Origin: Thinopyrum elongatum
Taxonomy: Eukaryota; Streptophyta; Magnoliopsida; Poales; Poaceae
Direction of reading: 5' to 3'
NCBI GenBank assembly: GCA_011799875.1
Contig: CM022303.1
Coordinates: forward strand, 737,348,939 to 737,412,938
Length of the DNA: 64,000 bases
The notes under the pieces were generated by a model, which ran no database searches, had not been told where the DNA came from, and saw only the letters and a program-made list of their open reading frames with translations. The position numbers and the translations under genes were made by a program. Shown one piece after another: positions 12,396 through 23,052 of this stretch (its first letter is position 1; each line of letters starts with the position of its first letter).

Positions 12396-12972
12396 TAAGG
12401 GCATCTCCAGCCGTTCGGCCCCCCACGGTCACCAGATACTACTACGTTTTTTTTTTGTTGCGGGTGATACTACTACAGCCGTTCCGCCATCACATGCATG
12501 CACAGCTAGAAACCAACATGTCTAAAGCTGCTTGTGATCATTATTTGGCAAAAACAATCAATGCTAAACGTACTCCATGCAACAATCTAAATTTAATTTT
12601 TTCTAAAATAAATCTCTTGCAGCAATTTAGCTAAAAAAGAAATAGAAGAAATGTCATGAGGTACGTTGACAGGTCCTCAACATGAACAGTAGTAGCAGTA
12701 GCTGCGCTGTTACTGCTTGATTCAGTAACATGGATGATGTTTATTCTAGAAACAAAAATAATAAAAATACTACAGTGGATGATCTGCGAGTGTGGCCTTT
12801 AAATTCCAGCAGCAAGGAGGGTGCGACTCTCACTTCACTTGCTCCTCACCTCCCCCTCCTCTTCCTGTCCCTCGGTAGCAAATCTCTGAAGGCTCCCTCC
12901 GTCCGGCGGCCAATGGTGCCGCCGCCGCGCAAAGATGGTCGTCGTCATCAAGGTGCAAGGGGAGCAAAATGT
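12396..12972. other. Unassigned spacer
   Basis: Begins with GGGCATCTCCAGCCG, a motif that also opens other short cereal repeats, and includes a T10 run near 12449. Short ORFs only; nothing I can identify as a gene. Confidence 0.4.
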
Positions 12973-14001
12973 GATGGATCGACCGGTTAGCTGATTCGCC
13001 GGAGTTGTGTGCAACTGTGCTTGCATGTAGGCAAGTCTAACGCTTGGCTGTTGTGTTGGTTCGTTCGGTTGGTTGTTTGTAACCAGATTTCATTTCTCCC
13101 ACCGTACGTACATGTTCTTGGGATTAAAATCTCTCGGTACCTATATTAGCATGCTAGCTATGAATGCCAGAGTTACTATTTTTATGTTTGAATCCATCAA
13201 CTTTCCACATCATCGCCTCATTTGAACGCATTTTCCCTTCTGTTTCAGAACTCGTAGAGCTGGCTAGAGTGAAACTTGCAGACCCAAATGTATGTGTAGC
13301 CTCTGTAAAATAAAATAAGATTATGTGTAGCCGGATGGATCCATGGCGGTCCGCCTGGTAGGACGTTCGTTCACCCTCTGGCATATATGCAGTCAACTCA
13401 ATCCTTTATTTATCTCTTATGGTGTCTTCGAAACGATCGTGGATGCCATAAATACATATTCTCAAACTACGGCACCGGCACCGAGTGATTTTTTTGCCGG
13501 GATGACGAGGTCGTCCGGGTCGAACAGCTACAGCTTCGGCTTGTCAATAGTACTATTAATCAGCACCACCACCCGGTATGTGTTGGGTCGACGAAGCATT
13601 AGTAATGGGTAGATGCCCATGTAGGCACGGTAATCTATGGTGCCACATTGCTGGCTCACAATTGGGAGTGGCAACAAATGGAGCAACGTGGTGGGTGGAG
13701 CAGTAGGCCTCCACTGCCTGGGTGTTTGGGTGGGCCGTCGTCGTCTCGGCTCCGGGGAGCCGGATGTGACCTTGAGCCTTGGTGCTGGTTCAGGCGCCAT
13801 GTTAGGGCATCTCCAAAAATGCCATATTCTCACACTACGGCAATACGTGGAGGGGTAATCACTCCCACAGAGACGGTTCATTGTAGATAAATTTTCGTAC
13901 CATAGCCAGGGAAAAAAACTTCGTTCGAAATTTGCGAAATCAACGGTTTTCGGTATGGGGTGAGAAAATGTAATCTCTGCCAAAAATTTCGGTGAAATAT
14001 G
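12973..14001 (+). repeat. Duplicated module Y, copy 1
   Basis: About 1.03 kb directly repeated at 23053-24098 in the same orientation, from GATGGATCGAC.GGTTAGCTG to TTTCGGT.AAATATG. Both copies keep a short GC-rich ORF region around the segment TGGCAACAAATGGAGCAACG, but neither frame is recognisable and indels separate them. Confidence 0.82.
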
Positions 14002-14289
14002 TACGTCTAAACACTGAATCTTCTATTATTTTCTACTATTATACTAAAAGCATAATACGGGTAAAAAATAGAGAAATAGTCTAGAAAATCCCAAAAAAAC
14101 AAAAACATCTAACCATCCAATTTTTAAAACAATTACCACCGATTAATTTGAACCGTAAGATTTCATGTACCCAACCCACGAAATGATTCCATAACCAAAC
14201 GAATGATTAACATGTGCCCCTGTGGCCCCAAAAAAAATTGTTCCCCTGTGCATCGCCGTTCCGTTCGGTAAGAAAAAAAAGCCCTAGCA

Positions 14290-14476
14290 CCACTATGCTA
14301 TCCCGGCCGTTTTGCCTATGCCTTTGCGCCGCAACCGCCGCAGCCTCCCAAGCCCCGTCCTTCCCGTGTCATCTCAGTCATGTGCATCGATCCATGCCGG
14401 CGTTCCCATTGACGAAGCAATGGCAAGAAGAACTGCAGCGCTGCGTACAGCTGGCCGTAAGCTTCCTGCATTTCTG
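14290..14476 (+). pseudogene. Possible captured gene fragment in Helitron (exon-like)
   Basis: A GC-rich island within AT-rich Helitron sequence. An open frame reads ...HRSMPAFPLTKQWQEELQRCVQLA and is followed by GCC|GTAAGC, a good splice-donor match at about 14457. I do not recognise the protein. It could equally be ordinary GC-rich filler; support is composition plus the donor-like site only. Confidence 0.25.
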
Positions 14477-14989
14477 ATTTCCTATCTCTACCAATGATTC
14501 CTCATTTACATATATTCTTAGTATGTTTGGTAAGTTGGTAGGGGAGAATTGTTTCTTTTAACATGTGTGTGCCAGTTCACGCCGGCGGTCCATCTGTTTG
14601 GCTTTGGCTTGGGTTTGCGCTGAATCACGTACATGATATAAATACGAGTTCAGGCTCAAATTTGAGGAATTCTTGATTGAATACGCTAGGTCCTCAATAC
14701 CTTTCTTCTGTAGTCGACTAGGATGGCTTCATGAAGAGATTACTTTGACGGGAAATTTCAGTATTACTTTCCTGGCTTATTGTTAACAAAATCTGACTAA
14801 AACTACAAAACATATCCGACTGTTGGAGTGATATACTAGAAAATCAACGCAAACATATCTTGATAATAGTGTTTCGGCATATAAGGTGGAAAAAATCATC
14901 CACTTGCACCACGACAATCATCAAGTTTTTTTTACCACCCAACATCACCTCCTATGTCGGTCCAGACGTCCCAAAGCGCGGCCACAGTA

Positions 14990-15641
14990 GCACACGCAGC
15001 TGGATAAACACTATGTGTCATGTCATGGGCTTGGCGTCGGCCTTCTTGACCTACTCTTTGATATCTCTGTGTACAACTCAAAGTTCTTCTCTTGGCTGGT
15101 GCTTCAAAACAGGATATGGATGGCGGATAGATTGGAGAAGAGGGGTTGGGAAAATTGTGGCATCTGCACCCTTTGCAGGAGGGCAAACGAGACAGCCGCC
15201 CACCTTTTCTTTAAATGTCGGCTCATGCTGCGTGTTTGGAGAATTGTCAAGGACTGGCTTTGATTAGGTGCTCTGGAGATAAACCAATGGGCGACGGAAT
15301 GCAACGTCAAATGTTGGTGGACAAACATGTCCAAGCCCAATACTGTAAACCGGAAGGCCATGGCTTCACTCACTATGCCTGTCTGTTGGGTCATCTGGAA
15401 CGGGAGAAATGCTAAAGTCTTTAAGAAGAAATCGACGACGCCATACTACATGCTAAAGTTTATCCAGGAAGAGGCCAAAACTTGGGTCATCGCGGGGGCT
15501 AGGCACCTGAGCATCATCATGCCGCGAGAGTAATTCATATTTGTTTTTTCCAACGGGCTATGTTGTGGAGCCAGTATTATGTACTCTAAACTCTTCTTAA
15601 TTACTGAATGAGGCAAGTCTTTTGCCTCTGTTTAAAAAAAA
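14990..15641 (+). mobile_element. 5'-truncated LINE 3' fragment inside the Helitron
   Basis: Plus-strand remnant of LINE ORF2: a zf-RVT segment (FFSWLVLQNRIWMADRLEKRGW, then CTLCRRANETAAHLFFKC, 15085-15263) followed after a frameshift by a C-terminal stretch ending AKTWVIAGARHLSIIMPRE at 15533. A 3' UTR with GAGGCAAGTCTTTTGCCTC leads into an A-run ending at about 15641. The left boundary is uncertain. Confidence 0.8.
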
Positions 15642-16357
15642 TCGTACTCTCAGTGTACGACTCAACGATCATGGAATCTTGGTTTGGACTGCGCAATCTT
15701 CATACATAGAGCATATCCTTCCTCCAATAATCCGCTCGCAACGTCGTCTCCTCCACCTTGGCTAGAGAAAAATGCTCCCCTTGGAAATTCACATATTTGA
15801 GCGTGCCCTCTAGGGCAGCCCGCTCCATATTCCGCACCCAGGTGTCTCAAGCCCTCTACGGTTTTAAGGATTCCTCTTCAATAGTCTATATATACTCCTG
15901 CAGCAATTGCTAAGACAATTGCTTAGTCTAGGATATTGTGCTTTAGTCATATGGGGAAAATATTTTAGTTCCCTGGTAACAACTATATAACAATTTCCAG
16001 CAAGAAAACAACTAAATAAAAAAGTAATCATTGATTGCTGCATTTATTCTCCCGATAGCAAGCTTCCAACTGGATGAAATGCCACCTCCTTTTTTGTGCG
16101 TTTTGTTAACTATGTCAATGTTTTCATATTATTATTTCTTGTGAATGTTCCCAATTAGCTTCATCTCTGTTTTGCAATATTTATGCTTCGATCTTTTCTA
16201 TAGAACAATTACATAATTGGCCCATCTTGATAATTATTTTCTCCATTATTTTTAGTGTATATATATTGCTGGGCCATTTTACAATTCTTTCTTAGTAATC
16301 AAATTACTAGGCTGAAATCCTTTTCAATATTCCTAACACCAGTGTTGTGAATTTTAA

Positions 16358-16663
16358 TCATGTTTTGGTACTCGCGATAGAATCTCTCACATGAATTTGG
16401 CACTCTCTCCCCTCCCCTTCTTTTGGTGCTTCACCACCGGCCGCCGCAGCAGCCATGCCCCCTCCTTTCGTCGCTTCACCTCCGGTCGCCGCAGCAGCCA
16501 GGCCGGCCTGGCGGAATGCCAGCTCGCCACCAGCACCATCCAGTGACCATTCCAAGTCATAAGGTCCCCTGATCTGCAACTGCATCTCTACTTGTGCCTC
16601 CCGCAGTTCCTCCATAAAAAACTTGCAACAATCGAGAGAAGCATTCATTGAGTCTCCAGCCAT
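16358..16663 (-). pseudogene. Unrecognised gene-like fragment in Helitron
   Basis: Minus-strand open frame starting MAGDSMNASLDCCKFFMEELREAQVEMQLQIRG... then turning Ala/Gly-rich through a duplicated GGEATKGGG / GGEAPKEGE segment. The GC-rich coding-like stretch stands out from AT-rich surroundings. I do not recognise it; possibly the first exon of a captured gene. Confidence 0.3.
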
Positions 16664-16872
16664 AGCGACCTCCTCTTCACCATCACATGGAGTTTCTCTC
16701 GGTTTACTAGAGTTTTCCCCATGCTTTCCCTTTAGATCATGTAATGTAAATTATTTGATCTATGTTGTGAGATGTTTTATTTTGTTCAATGCTGATAATT
16801 TTTGCTTATTTGGTACTTATTTTGGTGATCTGTAGAACCAGAACCTTGGCCTATAATACCCAGTTCATGTGA

Positions 16873-17073
16873 GTGGTTAAAAAAAGATTCTCTCATGTGA
16901 ATATTGTGATCTGCATCAAGACAACCGTGAATATAATTAAGGAGTTCTGGAGGGATTACTATGCTAAGCTATTGGATGTTGACAAAACAAAAAAGACCTT
17001 GCTCAGAGAGATGACGACGTTGACATTGCTGAGAACTTCTGGCACCACTCGACATGCAAATCGTCAACCATGT
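16873..17073 (+). pseudogene. Unrecognised exon-like fragment in Helitron
   Basis: Open frame with KEFWRDYYAKLLDVDKTKKTLLREMTTL followed by CAACCATGTAAG|GTATGT, a splice-donor-like junction near 17073. No family recognised. Listed because its composition differs from the surrounding AT-rich DNA. Confidence 0.25.
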
Positions 17074-18823
17074 AAGGTATGTCACACATGATTTTGTTTT
17101 ATCTTTTGATCTTACAAGTGATTAATGAATGCATTAATCTGTTTTTCATATCACAAGCATGCATCCTCAACTATAGTCTATAGGTGTGTGTGGGCAAGAG
17201 GTGCATGTGTGCAAGATTCGTGAGCGATATGAACTTGCAGTCCTTCGCTACAGACGAACTTCATTTCTGCATGCGCCAAGTATAGCATGGTTGATTAGAT
17301 TTATACAGTGACATGCAAGTAACTACAACACTAGACGAGAGGCCCATATCACAATAACTGGGGCTGAAGACCTCTGCAACAAAACAGGGTAATCATTATT
17401 AAGGTCAAAGTTCTATCATTGTATTAAATCTTCTTATACTTGAAGAGTACAGATTTAATATTATTTTCAAATGATACTCACATATTCAATAATACCCATT
17501 GCAAGGAGATTCAGTGAAGAGAAAAGGTGAGTCACATGTGCTTGGCGAAATGTCAAATAATTGCCAAATGCATAAAAGTAGTCAAATTTGCAAGCCAATA
17601 AGGTATAGGTCCGTTAGTTGATCGTGCATCATTTGTAGGGGTTAAATGTAAGTTAGAACTCCTGAATAATAAATGTGTTAGAAAACAAGATCTGAACCTG
17701 GCTGAGAGGTCCATCCAAAGATACGTAAGAAAGCAAAGTTGGCACCTAATAAAAAAAAACTTAACTGAACAGTCAAATGAAGATCACATAACAAGTAGCC
17801 TGAGTAGAGATTTGTATATGATCGAACATTCTTAGGAGGACCACGCAACATCTTCGTCCCGAATATATAAAGCATGATGTATACAATAATTAATTTGCCA
17901 TAATCTCTATACACATATAAATCATCTGCTTCTACCTTACTAAAGTTTTATGGGCCTTAATAGCACTGATTTGTATAGGGATTATATATTTCTAGGGGAA
18001 GATCTGAAGAAAGAAGATCAGTTGTACATGTGAGTTTTTTGTACGGTGCAACGATTAATGCCATGATAAAGTTAGTTTCCTAATGTCGCATAGTAGCAAG
18101 ATACATGCAGTTGTTGGGTCTCGCTCATCTTACAAATTAGATTGTAATTTTAGTGGAAAAAGAGAAATGTCGGTTACAAATACGAACTCAAATTGTTTGT
18201 TTAGAATTAGAGTGAATTTAACATTCACAGTATTTTGAAATTAAGATTCACATTTGATATTTCGTAATTAGTATATTTACAAGAGCATAATATTGTGTTT
18301 GGAAGTGCTGCATGTATGTAATCAGATCAATATGCGGGCTTGAAGTTTGGATTGTGAGTCAGTCAGCGGTAGTTTATATATGACCCGGCATGTTGTTGTA
18401 CATGGTATTACAATAATGTAGAATGTTTTGGGTCATAAGCCGAATGGTATTTATATGTGATATTTTTGTTTCAAGAAAATACCTTATTACTAGATGTGCA
18501 TTGTTTTAGAAATTTCTGCTAAAAAGGATACAAATTTTGGCTAAAAGCTTTTTGTTAATTCTGGGAACTAAATAAAATTTGATGATTAATGAAAATATTC
18601 ACTCAAATTTACTGTATTGTATTTGGGCTTGTATGGCCAAATTTATATGCTTTGGATTACCTTGGATCTTGGGATTGGCCATATTTTTTTACCATGAGAA
18701 TAAACACCATTGATATTAGTGACCATAATAATATTACTATAAATATAAAAATTCTCATTCGTATGTGTTCTATCTATACTTATTTTCAATCCTAAAACCT
18801 ATATATATATATGTTAAGATGAT

Positions 18824-18854
18824 GTCCATGCATTTGCGCGGGCCACTTTGCTAG
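18824..18854 (+). other. Helitron 3' terminal hairpin and CTAG end
   Basis: Stem GTCCATGC, loop ATTT, stem GCGCGGGC, then CACTTTG and CTAG. This is the standard Helitron replication-termination arrangement. Confidence 0.75.
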
Positions 18855-18947
18855 TTCAGATAAAGAACAGTACGTCTAAAAACACCGAATTCAGACACTC
18901 CGGCTGCATTGTACTAGCAAGTACCATTAATGATGAGACCATAATTA

Positions 18948-19594
18948 ATGTTTAGAGCGTCTTTCTTTTCCCTCTTGCAAGGCGACTAGGGCAAAGCCTT
19001 CCTCCCCTCGATCTCCATCAGCGAGCCCGTGGATTCACCTCCCTTCTGTCTGCCGCTTCGGTGGCCGATGGCGGGGAGGAGAATCCTGGTGCCTCGGCTC
19101 CAGCTTGTAGATAGGTTAGGGTTTTAGTCCTCATAGGGGTGACACTCAGACGGATGACGGCGCTTCTTCTTTGAGTCAGTCTTTCGGGCTCCGATCCTCC
19201 TCAAGTTCGTCCGTTGGGGCGGATTAGACTGAGCTCCGGCGTAGATTCTTGCCAGCTCCTCGGGGCGGTGAGGTTAGGGTTTCTCATCATGCATACGCGA
19301 CGACGAGAATTGGTGTCAGGTTCTTCAGATCGATTCAAGGGTTCAACGGTGACGACTGCGCCTCCGAGGCACTGGTCCTTAGGGGCACGTGCACGAAGAC
19401 TTCCCGGCTGTCATCGACAAGGTCAGGCCGGCTCCGGTATGGGAGTGGCGACAGCGGCTCATCGGCGGCTCGTTCTGGCGGCGGCAGTGGTTGTTCGGTG
19501 GTTCAGGGACATTGATGTAATTTTTAGTATGTTTGGGGTGCTTTGTACTTCTGGTGAATTTTTATAATAGATCTGAATCTTTTTCGCAAAAAAG
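18948..19594 (+). mobile_element. Short poly(A) retroposon (LINE-derived, non-autonomous)
   Basis: Flanked by a perfect 16-bp duplication GATGAGACCATAATTA at 18932-18947 and 19595-19610; sister Z copies at 20168 and 24391 carry this site once. GC-rich 5' part, then a 3' tail (TTTGTACTTCTGGTGAA ... TTTTTCGCAAAAAA) of the type found on cereal LINEs. It encodes no RT, so it was probably mobilised by a LINE. Confidence 0.85.
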
Positions 19595-19824
19595 GATGAG
19601 ACCATAATTAGTTGGCACCTAGTAATAAGGACACGATGAGATGTTCATTTTATTATTATATTCGCTATGGAGCACAATATTTTAAGAAAAAATGGTTAGT
19701 GCGATCTGATGATGTGGCTAAAGAAAATCGAGTGAGGAGAAATAGTTAGTGGGGATGAAATTTATAGTTGCATAGGACACAGCTAACAAATTCAGATAAA
19801 CATCAGTACATCTAAAAATACCAA

Positions 19825-20129
19825 GGGCTCCTTTGATTCAAAGGAATTCTATAGGATTTTTGGGTTATTAGAATCCTTAGGAAATTTTCCTAAGTTGGTC
19901 GTTTGATTGGTATGATTGGATCTTATAGGATTTTTTTCCTAAGGAATCATTTGTACTACATTTCATAGGAAATCTAGCATCCACTCCAACATATTTTTAC
20001 AATTCATTTGTTTTTCCTATGCCATCAAACACACTCTGCTAATTCTATAGGATTCAAGTGGGCATGCCAATCGAATCCTATATTTTACCTATTCCTGTGT
20101 TTTGAGAATCTTGCAAATGAAAGAGACCC
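19825..20129. mobile_element. Tourist-like (Harbinger) MITE, 305 bp
   Basis: Termini GGGCTCCTTTGATTCA and (complement) GGGTCTCTTTCATTTG, with CAA at 19822-19824 and 20130-20132 as a 3-bp duplication. Internal TCATAGGA/TCCTAAGGA repeats are typical of this grass MITE group. Confidence 0.87.
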
Positions 20130-20454
20130 CAAATTCAGACATTGCTGCTGCACAAGTACTGTTAATGATGAGATCATAATTAATTGGCACCTAGTAACAA
20201 GGACATAACGAGATGTTCATTTTATTATTTTATTCGCTATGGAACACAACATTTTAAGGAAAATATGGTTAGTGAGATCTGATGACGTGGCTTAAGGAGA
20301 TCAATAGGAAATAATAGTTAGTGGGGATGAAATTCACAGTTAGATACAAGGATATGGCTAATGAATTCAGATAAACATCAGCACTGTACATCTGAAAAAT
20401 ACCCTTCTGTTACACAGGGTTTGGAAGTAGCCATCCAGCCCAAGGGGAACGTGA

Positions 20455-21530
20455 AGCATCAGGCCGGCTCCCCACAAATCGCGCAACACTGCGCCTTTAA
20501 TGATCCTCACTTGTCCTTGATATCCAAAGCGGCTTTGCTTTACCCCATTTTACTCTTTACCAATAAGCCCATCCCTTTCGAGTTGACAAAGCTGCACATG
20601 CGCAGACACACACACACACCGACATCCACCACTACACATGCAACACATACAATGCTAGCATTTCCTTCTGCTGGCTGCTGCAACAGAGCTCTCCAAGCCA
20701 TGTGCACCCATGGAACTGGCCCTACATAGACAAGTGAGAAAAGCTTTGGCTCTGATGCGCAGTTGATTAGCAGCCGAGATTGCTCTAGTTGTTCTTTCCT
20801 GTGCAGCTGGTTTGACTTTCTGCGGTGTGAATCCCATGATGTCCTACTTAAAAAAGCATAAGCACATCTAATGTTCTCTCTGCACTTCTTCCTTAGCCTT
20901 ATGATTGCATACTTGCATTTATTCTTTGATGAACCGATAGGTCTACAGATGGATGTGTGGTTTTGTTGGTTGAAACTACTAATTTTTGGGCCGTACTCAA
21001 TGTTGTTCTGTTCTGTCCTCGAAATCGAAAGATAGTGAAACCCTGCCGGATTACGATTGTATGAAAAAGAAAAACAAGTGTAAGACACAGTCCCGACCCA
21101 GTACAAGCTTGGCTTTCAAATCTACAACTTGGCATGTTGCTGCGAAACTAAACAGGCCACCTCTGCTAGCTTTAGAGTCGCATATTCAAGCCACAAATAA
21201 GCAGTGGCTTTACAGTGAGATTCTCTGTACTGCTCACACACCTTGTCTCTGTTGCCACATGATTCGGCAGCCACTGTTCTACATGCCGATCACACATCAT
21301 CTCCTGCCACTGTGGCAAGATATAATAGTTGGTAGTTTCTGTGCCTACCATGTAGTTTTCTGTAGAAGGATATTTAAGCTGCCGCAATATCATACCTCCT
21401 TTTTTTGGCAACAATCATATCTCCTTGTGGAACACATACCATCCCCACAGTCATACCGTGGCCCTTTAAAAAAAAGTCATACTGTGGCACCAACGGACAA
21501 TGGGGGCTACTTGCCTCTCTAATGTGATGT
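20455..21530 (+). repeat. Duplicated module W, copy 2 (rearranged)
   Basis: Shares GGCTCCCCACAAATCGCGCAACAC, GATTAGCAGCCGAGATTG and CAATGGGGGCTACTTGCCTCT with copy 1, but the middle differs. Contains (CA)n near 20606-20618. Open frames here are not conserved with the other copies. Confidence 0.65.
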
Positions 21531-21610
21531 TTACTAGCTAGGTAGATAAAATTTACCTGTTCGTCGGTTCATCTCGGAACTATTATCACGTGTGCTGTAG
21601 TATTAGAATC

Positions 21611-21929
21611 GACTCCTGTAGGCATCCTATCTTCCCGTGACCGTGAGTGAGAGAAAGGTTGCGAAGTCGTGTGGCGCTGGTTGCTTCTAGGCTGTAGCTG
21701 ATGTCTCTTCTGTCACCTCCTCCGGGGTCCACCACCCTGCCTCTCTCTCTCTTAAAAGTTCTTTAACATGCATGCATAGCTCTACTGACCACCCGAGCAT
21801 CGCGCTCTCTGAGAACCGAGCGTTGCTCGCCGACCACCCACGTTCAAGGGTGTTTTTTCTCTCTCACAAGCTCTCCCTCTCTCCTCACGCTCTCTCACAT
21901 GCATGCACATAGGACACTTGCACATTCTC
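21611..21929 (-). repeat. Duplicated module X, copy 2, inverted
   Basis: Reverse complement of 12161-12395, with an extra internal segment of about 90 bp (near 21760-21880). In copy 1 W and X are head-to-tail; here X is flipped. Confidence 0.75.
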
Positions 21930-21934
21930 TCTTA

Positions 21935-22176
21935 GGCTGATCGTATTGGAGTATCATACATCATGCATGCCAACTAGACAATTTTGATGAGGTGTCATAG
22001 AATTAATTGAAGAAAGAGAGTGTTGAGTATCATATCATGATACTGTATCATAATAAATACTATAATACTATATGTCATGCATGACAATAAATAAAGTACT
22101 ACATGGGAAGGTATGTATCGTACACTAGTATCATATGCATGATACTAGTATATGATACTCCCCATAACAATCAGTC
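21935..22176. mobile_element. Tourist-like MITE, 242 bp
   Basis: Terminal inverted repeats GGCTGATCGTATTGGAGTATCATA and (complement) GACTGATTGTTATGGGGAG, flanked by TTA at 21932-21934 and 22177-22179. Interior is rich in GTATCAT/ATGATAC palindromes, as in a common Triticeae Harbinger-type MITE. Confidence 0.87.
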
Positions 22177-22179
22177 TTA

Positions 22180-22679
22180 GCTTTTGTACACTGCGCCATA
22201 AACCCCCTTGTTGACCAGTCACCACTGACGGGCTCAAAAAACTCATCACTAGCACTACATACCACTGATGGGCGGCCGAGCGACCGTCAATGATAACATC
22301 AGAGGATATCCCAATTTAGCATCGCGCGGTGGAGACGCTCCCGAGGCGTCGGCAAGGTCCTGGTGAGGCATTGAGGAGAGGATACTCTACCCGGAGGCAG
22401 AGGGAGAGGCGCGGATAGGGTGGCGCCATCGTCAGCAGTGGAGGACAGGGCGGCGGCATCCTCCACCCACACCGCAGCGATCTTTCCCACCTCCACCTCG
22501 GGCCGCGGAGAATCTGGTCGCTGCGGGGATGCCTGCGAGGCGACGACGACGGCGACCCATGGGCTCGTGACTTGGTGTTCCGGGCTCGACGGGCCCAACC
22601 CTTTTTGTTTTGTTTTGTTTCTGGCTTAGTACTACCACCAACAAGTGTTGGGTACGTCAGTGATCTTCTCTAGCACCAC
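22180..22679. other. Unassigned spacer, partly GC-rich
   Basis: Contains CACTGACGGG/CACTGATGGG motifs (22225-22272) and a GC-rich 22320-22570 stretch. Overlapping short ORFs on both strands show no recognisable protein. Confidence 0.4.
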
Positions 22680-23030
22680 TGACCAGAGGTTAGCGATTGG
22701 CGACACCATCGGTCGGGGGGAGGGGGTTTGTCTCCCGTCACTGGAGTACTGTTCAGGGGCAGTGGTACTGGTCACACACCTGTCTCTCTTGCCACATGGT
22801 TTAGCAGCCACTGTTCTGCCACTTGCCACTGAGGCCAGTTCCTGTTACTGCCCTGCAGTTTTCCTGTAGAGGAATATTTGGGCGGCCACGAGGTCATACA
22901 CCTCCTTGTGGAACACATGCCATGTCACTGCTGGAACGGATAATGGCGATTGAACCCTTACCCCGGCCACACCGTGGCACCAACGGGCAATGGGGGCTAC
23001 TTGCCTATCTGATGTGAGGTTTACTAGCTA
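22680..23030 (+). repeat. Duplicated module W, copy 3 (partial)
   Basis: Matches the 3' third of W copy 1 from AGAGGTTAGCGAT through TGGGGGCTACTTGCC. It runs straight into module Y copy 2. Confidence 0.7.
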
Positions 23031-23052
23031 GATAGATAGGAGTACCATTTGC

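Larger units (their letters stand above)
14019..18854 (+). mobile_element. Non-autonomous Helitron, 4.84 kb
   Basis: Starts 5'-TC (TCTTCTATTATTTTCTACTA...) after a host A at 14018 and ends CTAG (18851-18854) before a host T. An 8-bp stem with ATTT loop (18824-18843: GTCCATGC / GCGCGGGC) sits 7 bases before CTAG; three stem mismatches are all transitions of CpG-type positions. Flanks on both sides are module Z sequence (…CTAAACACTGAA and TTCAGATAAAG…), consistent with insertion between A and T with no duplication. The interior has no RepHel helicase; it contains a LINE 3' fragment and short gene-like fragments. AT-rich filler makes up 17.1-18.8 kb. Confidence 0.8.
18855..20400 (+). repeat. Module Z: short tandem array split by three insertions
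   Basis: A unit of about 290 bp (…AATTCAGACA.TG..GC…, GATGAGACCATAATTAATTGGCACC, TTATTCGCTA.GGA.CACAA, GTTAGTGGGGATGAAATT, ATTCAGATAAACATCAG) occurs as Z1 (18855-19824, interrupted), Z2 (20130-20400) and again at 24344-24592. The Helitron sits at its left edge, a retroposon inside Z1 and a Tourist MITE between Z1 and Z2. Confidence 0.8.

Noticed and set aside
13528..13983. 151-codon minus-strand ORF in module Y
   Set aside because: Not conserved in frame in Y copy 2, and no recognisable domain.
20540..21106. 188-codon minus-strand ORF in module W copy 2
   Set aside because: The other W copies do not keep this frame; it contains (CA)n-derived low complexity.
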